Below, piece after piece: positions 7,543 through 15,923 of a DNA stretch of 34,061 nucleotides. Below the pieces are notes generated by a model that saw nothing but the letters and a program-made list of their open reading frames with translations, ran no database searches and had not been told where the DNA came from. Position 1 is the first letter of the stretch. Each line of letters starts with the position of its first letter. The position numbers and the translations under genes were made by a program. The stretch comes from Planctomycetota bacterium (GTDB lineage Bacteria > Planctomycetota > UBA8742 > UBA2392), in assembly GCA_025993795.1 (NCBI GenBank), contig JAMQHL010000050.1, forward strand, positions 1 through 34,061, read 5' to 3'.

Positions 7543-9108
7543 TTACTTGAACTTCACGTTCCAGTCGTCGAGTTCAAAGACACGCATCGTGCCGGCGTAG
7601 CGGACGTAGTAGGCCTCAAGCCACTTGGCCTTGGTGGTGCTGCTTGCGCCGTCCCACCATTCCTGCAGTGTCGGCACCGTCGCGGGAACTTTCAGGTGCG
7701 AGATGTCCTGCTTGCCGATTGCGGGCGCGCCGCCGTCTTTTTTCTCGCCATCGGACTTGCTTTCGTCACCGGCGATCTTCTTCAGGAAGTCGCGAATGTC
7801 CTCGGGCTTGATGCCGCCTGGCAGCTCGCCGCCCTTCTTTTCACCTTCCTGAAAACCCTGCTTCTTCAAGAAGTCGCCAATGTCTTCACCGGGAACAACG
7901 CTGCCGTCGCGGCCCGAACCTGGGCCCGAACCGCTGCCACCCGGCCCGGGGCGTCCGCCCGGAGGTGTCGGGGTGGCGGGATCGGGCTTCTTGCCGTTGA
8001 TCGGCAGGTGCCCGCCGACGATCTGGTAGAAACCGGTCTCGCCAAAGCTGGCCTTCTTCATGCTCAGGCGCAGCTTCCCTTCGGCTTCAAGGTTGAAGCG
8101 CTGGATGAAGCGCTTCTTCATGTCGTCGGCGGTGGTGCTGCCGACAAGCTCGGCGATCTTGGCGCAGATCATGTTGTCAATCTCGCGCCGCGCCCAACTG
8201 ATGCAGTCGCTGATTGTGAGGCCCTTCTCCTTCAGCTTGGCGCGGGTCACCGGGCGCATCTGCTTGTACCACTCAGTCACGACAAAGGCCGTGAACTGCA
8301 GGTCAATCTCGGCATATGTCAGGTCCCACTTGGCCAGCACGGTTTCAGTAGGCTTGTACTCGGTCTTGGCATTTGTCAGCACATCCAGCGCGGTCTGGAA
8401 CTTCTTCTTCTTGGCAAGCTGGCGCGCACCAGCCAGCGCCGTGAGCAGCCCCTTCTGCCGGATCAGTTCGTCCAGCGTCGCGTCGTATGCGGTAAGGCGG
8501 GCTTCCAGCTTGGCGTCGGGGCCGGCGGCCAGCGCCAGTGTGACAAAGTCCTTGGCCTCCAAATACAGGCCCAGGTTGTCGGCAATCCGTGCCATCTCGT
8601 AGAACTGGCGCGCCGTTTCCAGCGGCGAGCGCTCATCTTCGGCAAGCTTCAGCACTTCGCTTTCGACCATCATCGACGAGGCGTCGATCATGATGTCCGT
8701 GATGAAGCCCTCTTCGACCACCTCTGAATCGGGGATCGTTTTGCCCTTGGCGAAGTCGCGGTTGACCACCTTGTATCCGCCGCTGACCTGCGTGATGTTG
8801 CCCTCGTAGATCGTGCCATCAATCAGCTCAAGGCGCGCACCGGCAACCATCACTTCCAGGTTCAGCCCTTCGTCCGGGTCTTTGTCATTCGTGAGGCGCT
8901 TCTTGAGGCCGGCATCCACCTGGCTCCAGCGCAGGAACACCTTGCCACCGGTGTCGGTCAGCTTGAAGACAAAGCCGTCTTCCTTGACCTCAGATACCTC
9001 ACCCTGCAGGTAGCGGCCGTCGGACAGGCGAATCTGCTCCGCCCGGGCCAGACCTGAAATGGCGACCAGGGTCAGTGCACAGATGGCCAAAGTGACAAAT
9101 AAGCGCAT
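7543..9108 (-). CDS. Secreted protein of unknown function
   Basis: Not recognised as a named family. The ATG at 9108 follows AGAGGAG and gives a clear Sec signal peptide (MRLFVTLAICALTLVAISGLA-RA), so I reject an upstream in-frame extension to 9267. The mature chain of about 500 residues begins with two short beta-rich units that each resemble a ligand loop: RLSDGRYLQGEVSEV and ELIDGTIYEGNITQV. It continues with a helical region and then a low-complexity G/P/K linker in which the short unit (I)xDFLKKxxxxE occurs twice, and ends in a globular tail. This composition is common among planctomycete exported proteins; the role is unknown. Convergent with the transporter gene. Confidence 0.85.
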   Translation of the reverse strand: MRLFVTLAICALTLVAISGLARAEQIRLSDGRYLQGEVSEVKEDGFVFKLTDTGGKVFLRWSQVDAGLKKRLTNDKDPDEGLNLEVMVAGARLELIDGTIYEGNITQVSGGYKVVNRDFAKGKTIPDSEVVEEGFITDIMIDASSMMVESEVLKLAEDERSPLETARQFYEMARIADNLGLYLEAKDFVTLALAAGPDAKLEARLTAYDATLDELIRQKGLLTALAGARQLAKKKKFQTALDVLTNAKTEYKPTETVLAKWDLTYAEIDLQFTAFVVTEWYKQMRPVTRAKLKEKGLTISDCISWARREIDNMICAKIAELVGSTTADDMKKRFIQRFNLEAEGKLRLSMKKASFGETGFYQIVGGHLPINGKKPDPATPTPPGGRPGPGGSGSGPGSGRDGSVVPGEDIGDFLKKQGFQEGEKKGGELPGGIKPEDIRDFLKKIAGDESKSDGEKKDGGAPAIGKQDISHLKVPATVPTLQEWWDGASSTTKAKWLEAYYVRYAGTMRVFELDDWNVKFK

Positions 9109-9252
9109 AGAGACTCCTCTAGAGAGGCAATGGGACACTTCAAGGGTAGGCAGGTTGCGCGTAACCGCAAACACAAAGAGCCTGTGAAGGGGAATGTGAG
9201 GAGAGTAGCTTCGTGAGTTCGCAAGATTTCGGGACAATTGTGCGCTTCGGGA

Positions 9253-9280
9253 ATGACAAGCAACCAACCGGTCGTTTAAT
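9253..9280 (+). promoter_or_regulatory. Promoter of the candidate small RNA
   Basis: ATGACA (9253-9258) and TTTAAT (9275-9280), 16 bases apart, each differ from the sigma70 consensus at one position. This is among the best-matching promoters in the window. No open reading frame follows, only hairpins. Transcription would begin near 9286-9288. Confidence 0.6.
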
Positions 9281-9286
9281 AGGGCG

Positions 9287-9425
9287 AGGTGACTCAGTCG
9301 GGTTTATCGCCCGCCCGCAACCTGACTGACCACCGCACCTGCCGGGCCTCAGGTCCGGCAGGGACTAACTAGATGCACAGCAGGGAACGCAACGCCGCGG
9401 AGTGATCTGCGGCGTTTGCATTTGG
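9287..9425 (+). ncRNA. Candidate orphan structured small RNA (~140 nt)
   Basis: Downstream of a good promoter are three hairpins in a row. H1 pairs 9294-9304 with 9319-9329 (11 bp). H2 pairs 9338-9348 with 9352-9362 (11 bp, UCA triloop). H3 pairs 9391-9398 with 9409-9416 (8 bp) and is followed by TGCATTTGG, a weak terminator tail. H1 and H2 each contain one pair that is G-U in plus-sense RNA but C-A in minus-sense RNA, which argues for plus-strand transcription. It does not match 6S, tmRNA or RNase P that I can see; part of H2 resembles the SRP RNA tip but lacks its 3' AGCA side. Function unknown. Confidence 0.5.
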
Positions 9426-9476
9426 TGCAAGCGCCGGTGGCGTCGTTAGTTCTGATGCGATGGCTGAACGCGAGGT

Positions 9477-10490
9477 CTATTCGGAATCGCCGTTGTTGCC
9501 CTGCGCTGGCGGCTGCACTCGTTCTGTGCCCGGGCCCGTCGTCAGGATCTTGCGCTTCAGCAGCTTGCTCCAGCGCAAGCCGCCCAGCTCATCGGTCTGT
9601 TCCGGCGCCTCCACCTGCTCGCGCAGAAACGCATTCATCTTGGCATCCATCATTTCAATCGTGTGCACGACCAGCGCCTCAGGTGTCATGGGCGGCTTGG
9701 GACTGCCCCATTCCTGCAACCCGTGATGGCTTAAGATGATGTGCTTCAGCAACACGCCCTTTCGGTGCGGGAAGCCTTCCAGCGCCTGCAACTTGCGGTC
9801 CAGCATATTGATGCCGATCGTGATGTGCCCCAGCAGCTCGCCTTCGATGCTGTAGCCGGGGGCCTCTTCACCGACCAGTTCAACCACTTTGCCGCTGTCG
9901 TGCAGGAACAGGCCCAGCAGCACCATGCCGCGGTCTACCCACGAGTAATGCTCGCACATGCGCTCGCCAAGGCACATCACGCTGTGCACATGCTCCAGCA
10001 ATCCGAAGCGATACGGGTGATGCATGCGCTGCGCAGCCGGCCCGATCTCGAAGCGCGCCATGAATGCTTCGTCGTCAACATACGCCTGCGCAAGGCGGCG
10101 CAGGTCTTCGTCGTGCAGGCCCAGCAGCATGTCCTTGATCTGCTGCAATAGATCGGCGGGGTCAAACTCGGGTGAGTGTTCAAAGGCTTCGCGCAGGATG
10201 TCTTCGGGCTGCGGTTCGCGCAGCGCCGAGATGATGATCTGGGGGGCGTTGCGGTACAGCTCAACGGCCCCGGTGATTTCGAGATAGCTGCCCTGCCTCG
10301 CGGTGGCGGCTTCCTCTTCACTGACGTCCCAGCGCTTGGCGCCGATACTGCCGGTGTTGTCCATTAGTGTAAGCGCGAGGTACGGCTTGCCGTTGCGGGT
10401 TGTCAGCTTGCGCGCATCCTGCACCAGGTAAACGGCGTGAATGGGACCTTCCGCAATGTCGGCGACAAAGATGTGCCCGTCTTCCAGCAT
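9477..10490 (-). CDS. YhaM-like 3'-5' exoribonuclease (OB fold + HD domain)
   Basis: Resembles the YhaM/CBF1 family: an N-terminal OB nucleic-acid-binding domain (about residues 1-110, with VYLVQDARKLTTRNGKPYLA then LMDNTGSIGAKRWD) followed by an HD metal-dependent hydrolase domain (about 150-290, with EHVHSV, LFLHDSGK and later ILSHHG). Family members degrade RNA, and sometimes DNA, from the 3' end. The 337-residue length fits. I start at the ATG at 10490 rather than the upstream TTG at 10538 because homology begins just after it. There is no Shine-Dalgarno, but TATGTT sits 6 bases upstream (minus strand, 10497-10502), so the mRNA may be leaderless. Confidence 0.88.
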   Translation of the reverse strand: MLEDGHIFVADIAEGPIHAVYLVQDARKLTTRNGKPYLALTLMDNTGSIGAKRWDVSEEEAATARQGSYLEITGAVELYRNAPQIIISALREPQPEDILREAFEHSPEFDPADLLQQIKDMLLGLHDEDLRRLAQAYVDDEAFMARFEIGPAAQRMHHPYRFGLLEHVHSVMCLGERMCEHYSWVDRGMVLLGLFLHDSGKVVELVGEEAPGYSIEGELLGHITIGINMLDRKLQALEGFPHRKGVLLKHIILSHHGLQEWGSPKPPMTPEALVVHTIEMMDAKMNAFLREQVEAPEQTDELGGLRWSKLLKRKILTTGPGTERVQPPAQGNNGDSE

Positions 10491-10496
10491 GGCTGC

Positions 10497-10502
10497 AACA
10501 TA
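10497..10502 (-). promoter_or_regulatory. Putative -10 element of the leaderless yhaM-like gene
   Basis: TATGTT on the minus strand ends 6 bases before the ATG. No convincing -35 is seen at 16-18 bases, so this rests on spacing and on the same arrangement at other genes in the window. Confidence 0.35.
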
Positions 10503-10611
10503 GCAAGCCGCGAATGCGATTTGGATTTCGGAATGCAAATTCCGCTAGGCGACCTGAACACCGCACTCAAGACTCCCGCCATTGGGGCGGGGACTCTATG
10601 GTGGTCCGGTG

Positions 10612-13557
10612 ATGGGTGACGGCAATACAGTTGAGCGGGCCATGTCGGGCTTGGGCAGCACCATGGTGCGCGCCGGCGAAAAGCTGCGCAAAGCCCGCAC
10701 CGAGTTCGGCAAAGCACACGAGCCCCGCCAGCGCGCGGTTACCGCGCTGCTGGCCTGCCTCGCCGCCTGCGCCGTCACCAGCCTGCTGCTGGTGCAATGG
10801 GACGACGCCGCCCTGATTGACTACGTCGAGCTGCCAAGCCGCGACGCCCGCGTGCGCACCTTCGAGACCAACGAACAGCGCGACCCTGACATCCTGATGA
10901 TCAACATTGACGAAGCCGCGCTTGCCTATGGCGACTCGTGGATGGAAGACGAAAGCGGCAGCGCAGCATCTAACCGCTACGCGTGGCCGTGGCCACGCCA
11001 CGTTTACAGCAAGATCGTCCGTTACTGCCGCGAAGGCGGCGCCCGCGTAATCGTGTTCGACATGATCTACAGCGAAAGCGGCCCCAACACCAACCAGGCG
11101 ATGCTGATGCGCGAGGTCAACGGCAACCTCACGCGTATGTGGACTTTCGACCAGGCCGGCGACGACCTCTTTGCCATGGAAGCGACCGCACAAGACGACG
11201 TAGCGGTGGCGCTGGTGCTGGGAAGCACCACCCGAACCAAAGATGTGCGCGACGACCTGCTGCCCGCATACGCCGGAAAACTCCGGGGCGACGACCAACC
11301 CCGGCTGCTGGACGATGTGGCGGACCGCTACGCCGTGTTCCGGACGGCTGAGGCGCCCTATCCTGCGCTCCTGGACGGATGGCCGAGCCTGGTTGCAGAA
11401 GGCCGAAGTGACGCTGAGGGTGCGGACAAAAAACTCGCAAGCCTGCGCAAGCGCATCAATGCCGACCCTTGGCTGAACGATTCACCACGCCTGCGGTCGC
11501 TGCTGCCGGTGGCTTCCACGCCGCCGCAGGGCGTTGCGGGCCTGGGACTGGTGATGGGCTTCGAAGACCTCGACGGGGTACTGCGCCGCTACGACGTGGT
11601 CGGCGCCCACGACGCCCGGCTTTACCGAACGCTCCCGCTGGAGACCTGGCGCCTGTACGTGCTGTCCTACGCGCGGGAACTCGCGGCAGCCGGCCGCTAC
11701 GATGATTTCAACTCGCGCTTCAGCGGGTTGGTGCTTACCGCGCAAGGCCTTGAGTGCGACGGCGTAACGTATGACCTTGCCAACGAGCTGCAGGACGTGC
11801 CGGTAAGCGTCGAGGACGGCACCGCCGGCTACCTTGGGCGCGCCATGCCGCTGGATAGTTCGTCGCGCGTGCTGCTGCGCTACCGTGGCTACATGCGCCC
11901 TGACCAGAATGCCGACTGGAGTTACCTTTCGCCCGAGCAGCAGCAGGCGGTGAAAGACCGCCACCCCGACGACCGCCTGTTTGCGGTGTACCCGCAGTTG
12001 TCAGCCACAGACATCCTGCGTGACTGGGACTACCTGAGCGACAACCGCTTCAAGGCCAGCGAAACGCAGCGCCTGAATGCCCTGATCCCTGTGCTGGAAC
12101 AAGAACTGGCGTCAGCAGCCGAAGACGACCGTGAAGCGCTTCAGGCACGGCTTTCCGACGCGCAGGTGCGGCTGAAGGCCGTCGAGTTACAATCCGTTCA
12201 CACCCTTGGGCTGGGCGAACCATCGGCCATCGTCAAGGACAAGGTTGTCATCATCGCCGCGACTGCCATCGGGCTGCTTGACCGTCACGACACGCCGCTG
12301 GACAGCAACACCCCCGGCACATGGGTACTGGCGACCTACTTCGACAACCTCAAGAATGAAGACTTCATGACCGAGTCCCCGCGCTGGCTGGCGTGGCTGC
12401 TGGCGCTGTTCTGTGCAGCGTTCACGGTGGTAACCGTGCTGTACGCCGGGCAGTTGCGCAACGGACTGGTGCTGACACTGCTGCTGGGTGTGCTGGTGCT
12501 GGTTGCCGGCTGGGTGGCGTTTGAGCAGCAGCACTTCCTGCCGCTGGCGGCGCCGCTGGCCGGCTTGCTGTTCGGGTTCAGTCACGGCGCGCTGTCCAAG
12601 GCGCTTACCGAGGGCGCGCAGAAGCGCCAGCGCGAATCGTTCGCGCGCCAGTACATGGGCCGCGAGCTGGTCGATTACGTCATCAAGAACCCGGGCGCGC
12701 TGAAACTGGGCGGCGAGAACCGCGCCATGAGCGTGTTTTTCAGCGACGTTGCCGGCTTCACTACGGTGACGGAAACCCTGGGGCCGAACAACCCCGAGCG
12801 GCTGGTCGAATTGCTGAACATTTACCTCGAGCGCATGACCGACCTGATGCTCGAGACCGGCGGCGTGATCGACAAGTACATCGGCGACGCCATCATGTGT
12901 TTCTGGGGCGCACCCGTAGATCAGGCCGACCACGCCGTGCGCGCCTGCCGCGGCGCGCTGACCTGCCGCGCTGAGCTGCAACGCATGCAGCCGCTGTTCA
13001 GCGACTCAATCCGGTCCATTGCCCCGCAACTGATCAAGCCGGACGGCACTGTGCTGTACGCCCGCGCCGGCATCAACAGCGGTTTAATGACCGTCGGCAA
13101 CATGGGCAGCAGCAAGCGCTTTGCCTACACCGTGATGGGCGACGCCGTAAATCTTGCGGCGCGCCTTGAACCGCAGTGCAAAGAGTACGGCACCGACATC
13201 CTGATCGGGCAGAACACGGAGAAGCTGATTCGCGGCGAGTTCACGACACGCGCGATCGACCTGATTGTCGTCAAGGGCAAGACCGAGCCGGTGGAAGTGT
13301 TTGAGCTGATCGGTGCCAAAGTGGTGCCGCAGTTCGTCACGGACATGCTCAAGCACTGGAACGAGGGAATCACGCTGTTTCGCGCAAGGCAGTTTGAGCA
13401 GGCGCTGGAGTCGTTCCGCAATGCAGCGCACCATGAAACCACACAGGAGGAAGGCGAACTGAACCCAAGCCGTCTTTACATTCAGCGCTGCGAAGACCTG
13501 CTGCAATCCCCGCCGCCACCCGAGTGGAACGGCGTTTTTGTCAAGAAGACGAAGTAG
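10612..13557 (+). CDS. CHASE2-domain class III adenylate cyclase
   Basis: A membrane sensor-cyclase of 981 residues. After a helix near 50-65 comes an extracytoplasmic CHASE2 sensor of about 500 residues (DYVELPSRDARVRTFE, WPWPRHVYSKI, RVIVFDMIYSE). Three closely packed membrane helices follow (about 590-665), then a cytosolic class III cyclase domain (about 700-880) and a short TPR-like tail. Metal-binding D712 lies in FFSDVAGF and D759-type acid in KYIGD; adenine-specifying K755 pairs with T840 in YTVMGD, the Lys/Thr signature of class IIIb adenylate cyclases. The product is therefore probably cAMP. The signal is unknown. Start choice is uncertain: ATG 10612 is used, with a TTG at 10582 and an ATG at 10642 as alternatives; none has a strong ribosome site. 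Confidence 0.93.
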   Translation: MGDGNTVERAMSGLGSTMVRAGEKLRKARTEFGKAHEPRQRAVTALLACLAACAVTSLLLVQWDDAALIDYVELPSRDARVRTFETNEQRDPDILMINIDEAALAYGDSWMEDESGSAASNRYAWPWPRHVYSKIVRYCREGGARVIVFDMIYSESGPNTNQAMLMREVNGNLTRMWTFDQAGDDLFAMEATAQDDVAVALVLGSTTRTKDVRDDLLPAYAGKLRGDDQPRLLDDVADRYAVFRTAEAPYPALLDGWPSLVAEGRSDAEGADKKLASLRKRINADPWLNDSPRLRSLLPVASTPPQGVAGLGLVMGFEDLDGVLRRYDVVGAHDARLYRTLPLETWRLYVLSYARELAAAGRYDDFNSRFSGLVLTAQGLECDGVTYDLANELQDVPVSVEDGTAGYLGRAMPLDSSSRVLLRYRGYMRPDQNADWSYLSPEQQQAVKDRHPDDRLFAVYPQLSATDILRDWDYLSDNRFKASETQRLNALIPVLEQELASAAEDDREALQARLSDAQVRLKAVELQSVHTLGLGEPSAIVKDKVVIIAATAIGLLDRHDTPLDSNTPGTWVLATYFDNLKNEDFMTESPRWLAWLLALFCAAFTVVTVLYAGQLRNGLVLTLLLGVLVLVAGWVAFEQQHFLPLAAPLAGLLFGFSHGALSKALTEGAQKRQRESFARQYMGRELVDYVIKNPGALKLGGENRAMSVFFSDVAGFTTVTETLGPNNPERLVELLNIYLERMTDLMLETGGVIDKYIGDAIMCFWGAPVDQADHAVRACRGALTCRAELQRMQPLFSDSIRSIAPQLIKPDGTVLYARAGINSGLMTVGNMGSSKRFAYTVMGDAVNLAARLEPQCKEYGTDILIGQNTEKLIRGEFTTRAIDLIVVKGKTEPVEVFELIGAKVVPQFVTDMLKHWNEGITLFRARQFEQALESFRNAAHHETTQEEGELNPSRLYIQRCEDLLQSPPPPEWNGVFVKKTK

Positions 13558-13567
13558 GGCATACTGT
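13538..13567 (+). promoter_or_regulatory. Possible promoter for the envelope gene pair
   Basis: TTGTCA (13538-13543) and TACTGT (13562-13567) are 18 bases apart. They overlap the end of the cyclase gene and would start a transcript with a ~75-base leader before the gene at 13647. Confidence 0.35.
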
Positions 13568-13646
13568 GCTGGCCGCTTCGAGCTTCCCCTCGCGCCGCCG
13601 CTGCGATATTGTCGCCCGCTTAGAGAACCCGACAAGAGAGGACTCA

Positions 13647-14207
13647 ATGAACTGGTGGAAGAAATTCCCGTGGCGCAGAGTGCTGGCCGTCGTGCTGGCC
13701 TGTGCCGCTTTGGTGTTTGCCGCAACCTTCGTGCGCGGCGAGGCAATGTTTGTTGGTGTGGACGCCTCAAGCCCCGACGCCGTGGTGCTCAGCGAGCCCG
13801 ACCTGTTTGATGGCGAGCCCCTGGGAAAGCTGGTCGCCAACCAGGAAGTAGAAACCCTGGGCCAGTCCAAGGGCGAGTACGTGAAGATCAGGGTCGTGAT
13901 CAACGGAAAGAAGATCGAGGGCTGGGTCAAGCGCCTTGCCCTGCGCAAAGAACCGCTGCAATCGCAGCCGCGCGTGACCGAAGCCAGCGGTGCCAAGCAA
14001 AGCGCACAGGCGGGCAAGGGCCTGAACGACAAGATTGAAAAGGAAATGCGCGAAGGCAGCCCCGAGATGAATGCCGCGCTCAAGCGCGTGGATGACTTTG
14101 AGGCATCGCGCAACAGACTCATGGGCGGCGACGCCAAGAACCCTGACCCCGCCAAGCAGAACGAGCATTACAAGACGTTCGGCAAAGACGGCCAACTCAG
14201 GAACTAG
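13647..14207 (+). CDS. Membrane-anchored or exported SH3-like protein
   Basis: A 186-residue protein with an N-terminal hydrophobic segment after WWKKFPWRR (a signal anchor or uncleaved signal), then one bacterial SH3-like domain (about residues 37-100: VVLSEPDLFDGEPLGKL, YVKIRVV, GWVKRLAL), then a charged helical tail. Such domains usually sit in the periplasm and bind peptidoglycan or proteins. The ATG at 13647 follows AGAGGA and is preferred to a longer frame from 13524 that overlaps the cyclase. It lies 10 bases before the M48 protease gene and is probably co-transcribed. The domain is similar along its length to the one in the lipoprotein at 15310, so the two look like paralogues flanking the protease. 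Confidence 0.85.
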   Translation: MNWWKKFPWRRVLAVVLACAALVFAATFVRGEAMFVGVDASSPDAVVLSEPDLFDGEPLGKLVANQEVETLGQSKGEYVKIRVVINGKKIEGWVKRLALRKEPLQSQPRVTEASGAKQSAQAGKGLNDKIEKEMREGSPEMNAALKRVDDFEASRNRLMGGDAKNPDPAKQNEHYKTFGKDGQLRN

Positions 14208-14217
14208 GAGCGAAACC

Positions 14218-15198
14218 ATGAAAAAGAAATTCCAGCATCCATTGGCCGGCACGCTGCTTGCCGCGATACTTCTCTTCGGACTGGCCGGCTGCAAACTGTT
14301 TGAGGCCCTGAGTGAGGGGGTCAGCGCCCTCAAACAGGCCAAGGTCGCCGACAGCTACGACCCCAGCGAGGAGTACTACATCGGGCGCGGCGTTTCCGCC
14401 GTCATCATCGACAAGTACGCGCCTGTTGAAGCCAAAGACAATCGCACCGAGCGCCAGATCACGTACGTCAACGAAATGGCTGGCTATGTGGAAGCCGCAA
14501 CCAAGGGTGTCACCCGCAGTGCATTTGCCCTGGGCAGCCACATCAGCAACGAAAAAGACCGCAACTCGCGCGGCGAAAAGGCACAGGAACGCGTTGCGAA
14601 CCTTGTGCTGTACAAGGGTTTCCAGGTAGGCCTGCTGCAGACTGAAGAAGTCACGGCGTTTGCCACACCAGGCGGATTTTTGTGGATCTCGATCGGCGCC
14701 GTGAACCTGTGCAACAATGAGGACGAACTGGCCGCCATTGTGTGCCACGAACTTGCGCACATCATCCTGAACCATGGCATGGACAACTACCGCGCCGCAT
14801 ACAAGGGCGAGATCTTCACCTCGACACTTGGCGGATGGTTCAAGGGCGATGGCGAAGGCTCAATCTTTGGTCGCCTGGTCACCAGCGTGGCTGAAGACGC
14901 CTTCAAGGGCTACAACCCCGAGCAGGAGTACGAGGCCGACGCCTGGGGCACCCGCGCGCTGGCCGCAGCAGGCTATGCGCCCGAGGCGATGGTGAAGGTG
15001 CTTGAGCGTGTCGAAGCGTACGAGAAGGCCAACGACGTTAAAGAAGAAGACTACCTTGCGCACCATCCGCCGATCTCGAACCGCGTCAAGTACGTCAAGG
15101 ACCTGATCACCAAGGAAAAGCTCAAGCCCAACCCCAAGACCATGTCCGGCCCAGCCATCCAGGCCCGCAACAAGCGCTTTGAAGAAGCATTCCGCTAG
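14218..15198 (+). CDS. M48 family metalloprotease lipoprotein (BepA/LoiP-like)
   Basis: A zinc protease of the cell envelope, likely involved in outer-membrane quality control by analogy with BepA, YcaL and LoiP. The signal peptide ends in lipobox LAGC (Cys 25). The catalytic HELAH is at residues 177-181 and the third zinc ligand is probably E237 in EYEADAWG. The typical EEYYIGRGVSAVII and TPGGFLWISIGAVNL stretches are present; the protein is 326 residues. The ATG at 14218 has GGAG in front. It follows the SH3-like gene by 10 bases and ends in a clear terminator, so the two form one unit. Confidence 0.94.
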   Translation: MKKKFQHPLAGTLLAAILLFGLAGCKLFEALSEGVSALKQAKVADSYDPSEEYYIGRGVSAVIIDKYAPVEAKDNRTERQITYVNEMAGYVEAATKGVTRSAFALGSHISNEKDRNSRGEKAQERVANLVLYKGFQVGLLQTEEVTAFATPGGFLWISIGAVNLCNNEDELAAIVCHELAHIILNHGMDNYRAAYKGEIFTSTLGGWFKGDGEGSIFGRLVTSVAEDAFKGYNPEQEYEADAWGTRALAAAGYAPEAMVKVLERVEAYEKANDVKEEDYLAHHPPISNRVKYVKDLITKEKLKPNPKTMSGPAIQARNKRFEEAFR

Positions 15199-15221
15199 GT
15201 TGGTTGCTGCATCCAACAAAG

Positions 15222-15250
15222 GGGGCGCTCTCTGGCGCCCCTTCCTTTTT
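15222..15250 (+). terminator. Rho-independent terminator after the M48 gene
   Basis: GGGGCGC (15222-15228) pairs with GCGCCCC (15235-15241) over a 6-base loop, followed at once by TTCCTTTTT. It is the clearest intrinsic terminator in the window. Confidence 0.9.
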
Positions 15251-15277
15251 GGCATTCAGGATTTCATGGGATAAACT
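15249..15277 (+). promoter_or_regulatory. Promoter of the second SH3-like lipoprotein gene
   Basis: TTGGCA (15249-15254) and TAAACT (15272-15277) with exactly 17 bases between them start within the last bases of the preceding terminator. A transcript from about 15284 would have a ~26-base leader. Confidence 0.55.
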
Positions 15278-15309
15278 TGCCTTGCTCAGGTCACTCAATC
15301 GGCTGCGTC

Positions 15310-15894
15310 ATGCGTACCTTCTGCTGTCTGCTGTTGGCATTGGCTGCCGGATGTTCCGTCGCGCCGGAGCGGCAGCCTCACACAGAACCGATCCTGTCCT
15401 CACAACACAACAGTATCGAAGCCGAACGAACGGCCTATGTGGTCGTGCATGCGACGCACCCGGAGAGCTTCCTGCTACAAGAGCCCGAAGCGTTCTCCGA
15501 CGTGTTGTGGGCGCTTTCCGAAAACCAGCAAGTCTTCGTCGCCGCCAGCGACTGGGACCGCAACTACGCATATGTCCGCGTGCGCGTGACCAGCAACGCC
15601 GGCACCGTCACCGGCTGGGCGCCGCGGGCCATTCTGGGCGCGCGACCCGTCTGGACCGACCGCGAATCAAGCGAACGCTTTGGCGCCGAGCACGCGGCAA
15701 CGTTGAGCAACAGCAGCCTGGACTCGCAGCCCGGCTTCGACCCCGCAAGCGGCGCGCCGCAGCTCGATCAGTTGGAACTCACAATTCAAGAAGGCATCGG
15801 CGGCGACTCAACCCGGCCCGACCCCCGCCTGATGCGCCGCGTGCTGAGACACTTCGGGCAGCAAGGCGGTCTGCTGCCAGGCGAAAGTGACTGA
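15310..15894 (+). CDS. Lipoprotein with SH3-like domain
   Basis: A 194-residue predicted lipoprotein: MRTFCCLLLALAAGC ends in a lipobox with Cys 15. One SH3-like domain follows (about residues 40-110: AYVVVHATHPESFLLQEPEAF, NQQVFVAASDWD, YVRVRV, GWAPRAIL). It aligns end to end with the SH3-like region of the gene at 13647 (P-x3-(V/F)L-x-EP, NQxV, YV(K/R)(I/V)RV, GW), so they are probable paralogues. The rest is low in recognisable features. I use the ATG at 15310 because it begins the signal peptide; a TTG at 15277 lies inside the -10 element. The ribosome site is weak. Confidence 0.83.
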   Translation: MRTFCCLLLALAAGCSVAPERQPHTEPILSSQHNSIEAERTAYVVVHATHPESFLLQEPEAFSDVLWALSENQQVFVAASDWDRNYAYVRVRVTSNAGTVTGWAPRAILGARPVWTDRESSERFGAEHAATLSNSSLDSQPGFDPASGAPQLDQLELTIQEGIGGDSTRPDPRLMRRVLRHFGQQGGLLPGESD

Positions 15895-15923
15895 AGACCC
15901 CAACGCAGATTCAGCGGCGCTGC

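Larger units (their letters stand above)
9109..9476. other. 368-base intergenic region
   Basis: No protein gene is supported here. The left half (9109-9250) is the upstream region of the secreted-protein gene. The right half holds a promoter and three hairpins on the plus strand, described as a candidate RNA gene. The last hairpin could also serve the yhaM-like gene that ends at 9477. Confidence 0.7.

Noticed and set aside
9282..9312. A 6-bp pairing GGGCGA/TCGCCC that would make the RNA a pseudoknot.
   Set aside because: The 5' arm lies mostly before the start point predicted from the -10 at 9275-9280, so it may not be transcribed; kept only as a conditional point in the finding.
9338..9366. 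Possible bacterial SRP (4.5S) RNA because of CAGGTCCGGCAGGGA, close to the SRP helix 8 motif CAGGTCCGGAAGGGA.
   Set aside because: The 3' side lacks the AGCA of the symmetric loop, the loop is GGCA rather than a GGAA type, and the segment instead makes a perfect 11-bp triloop stem.
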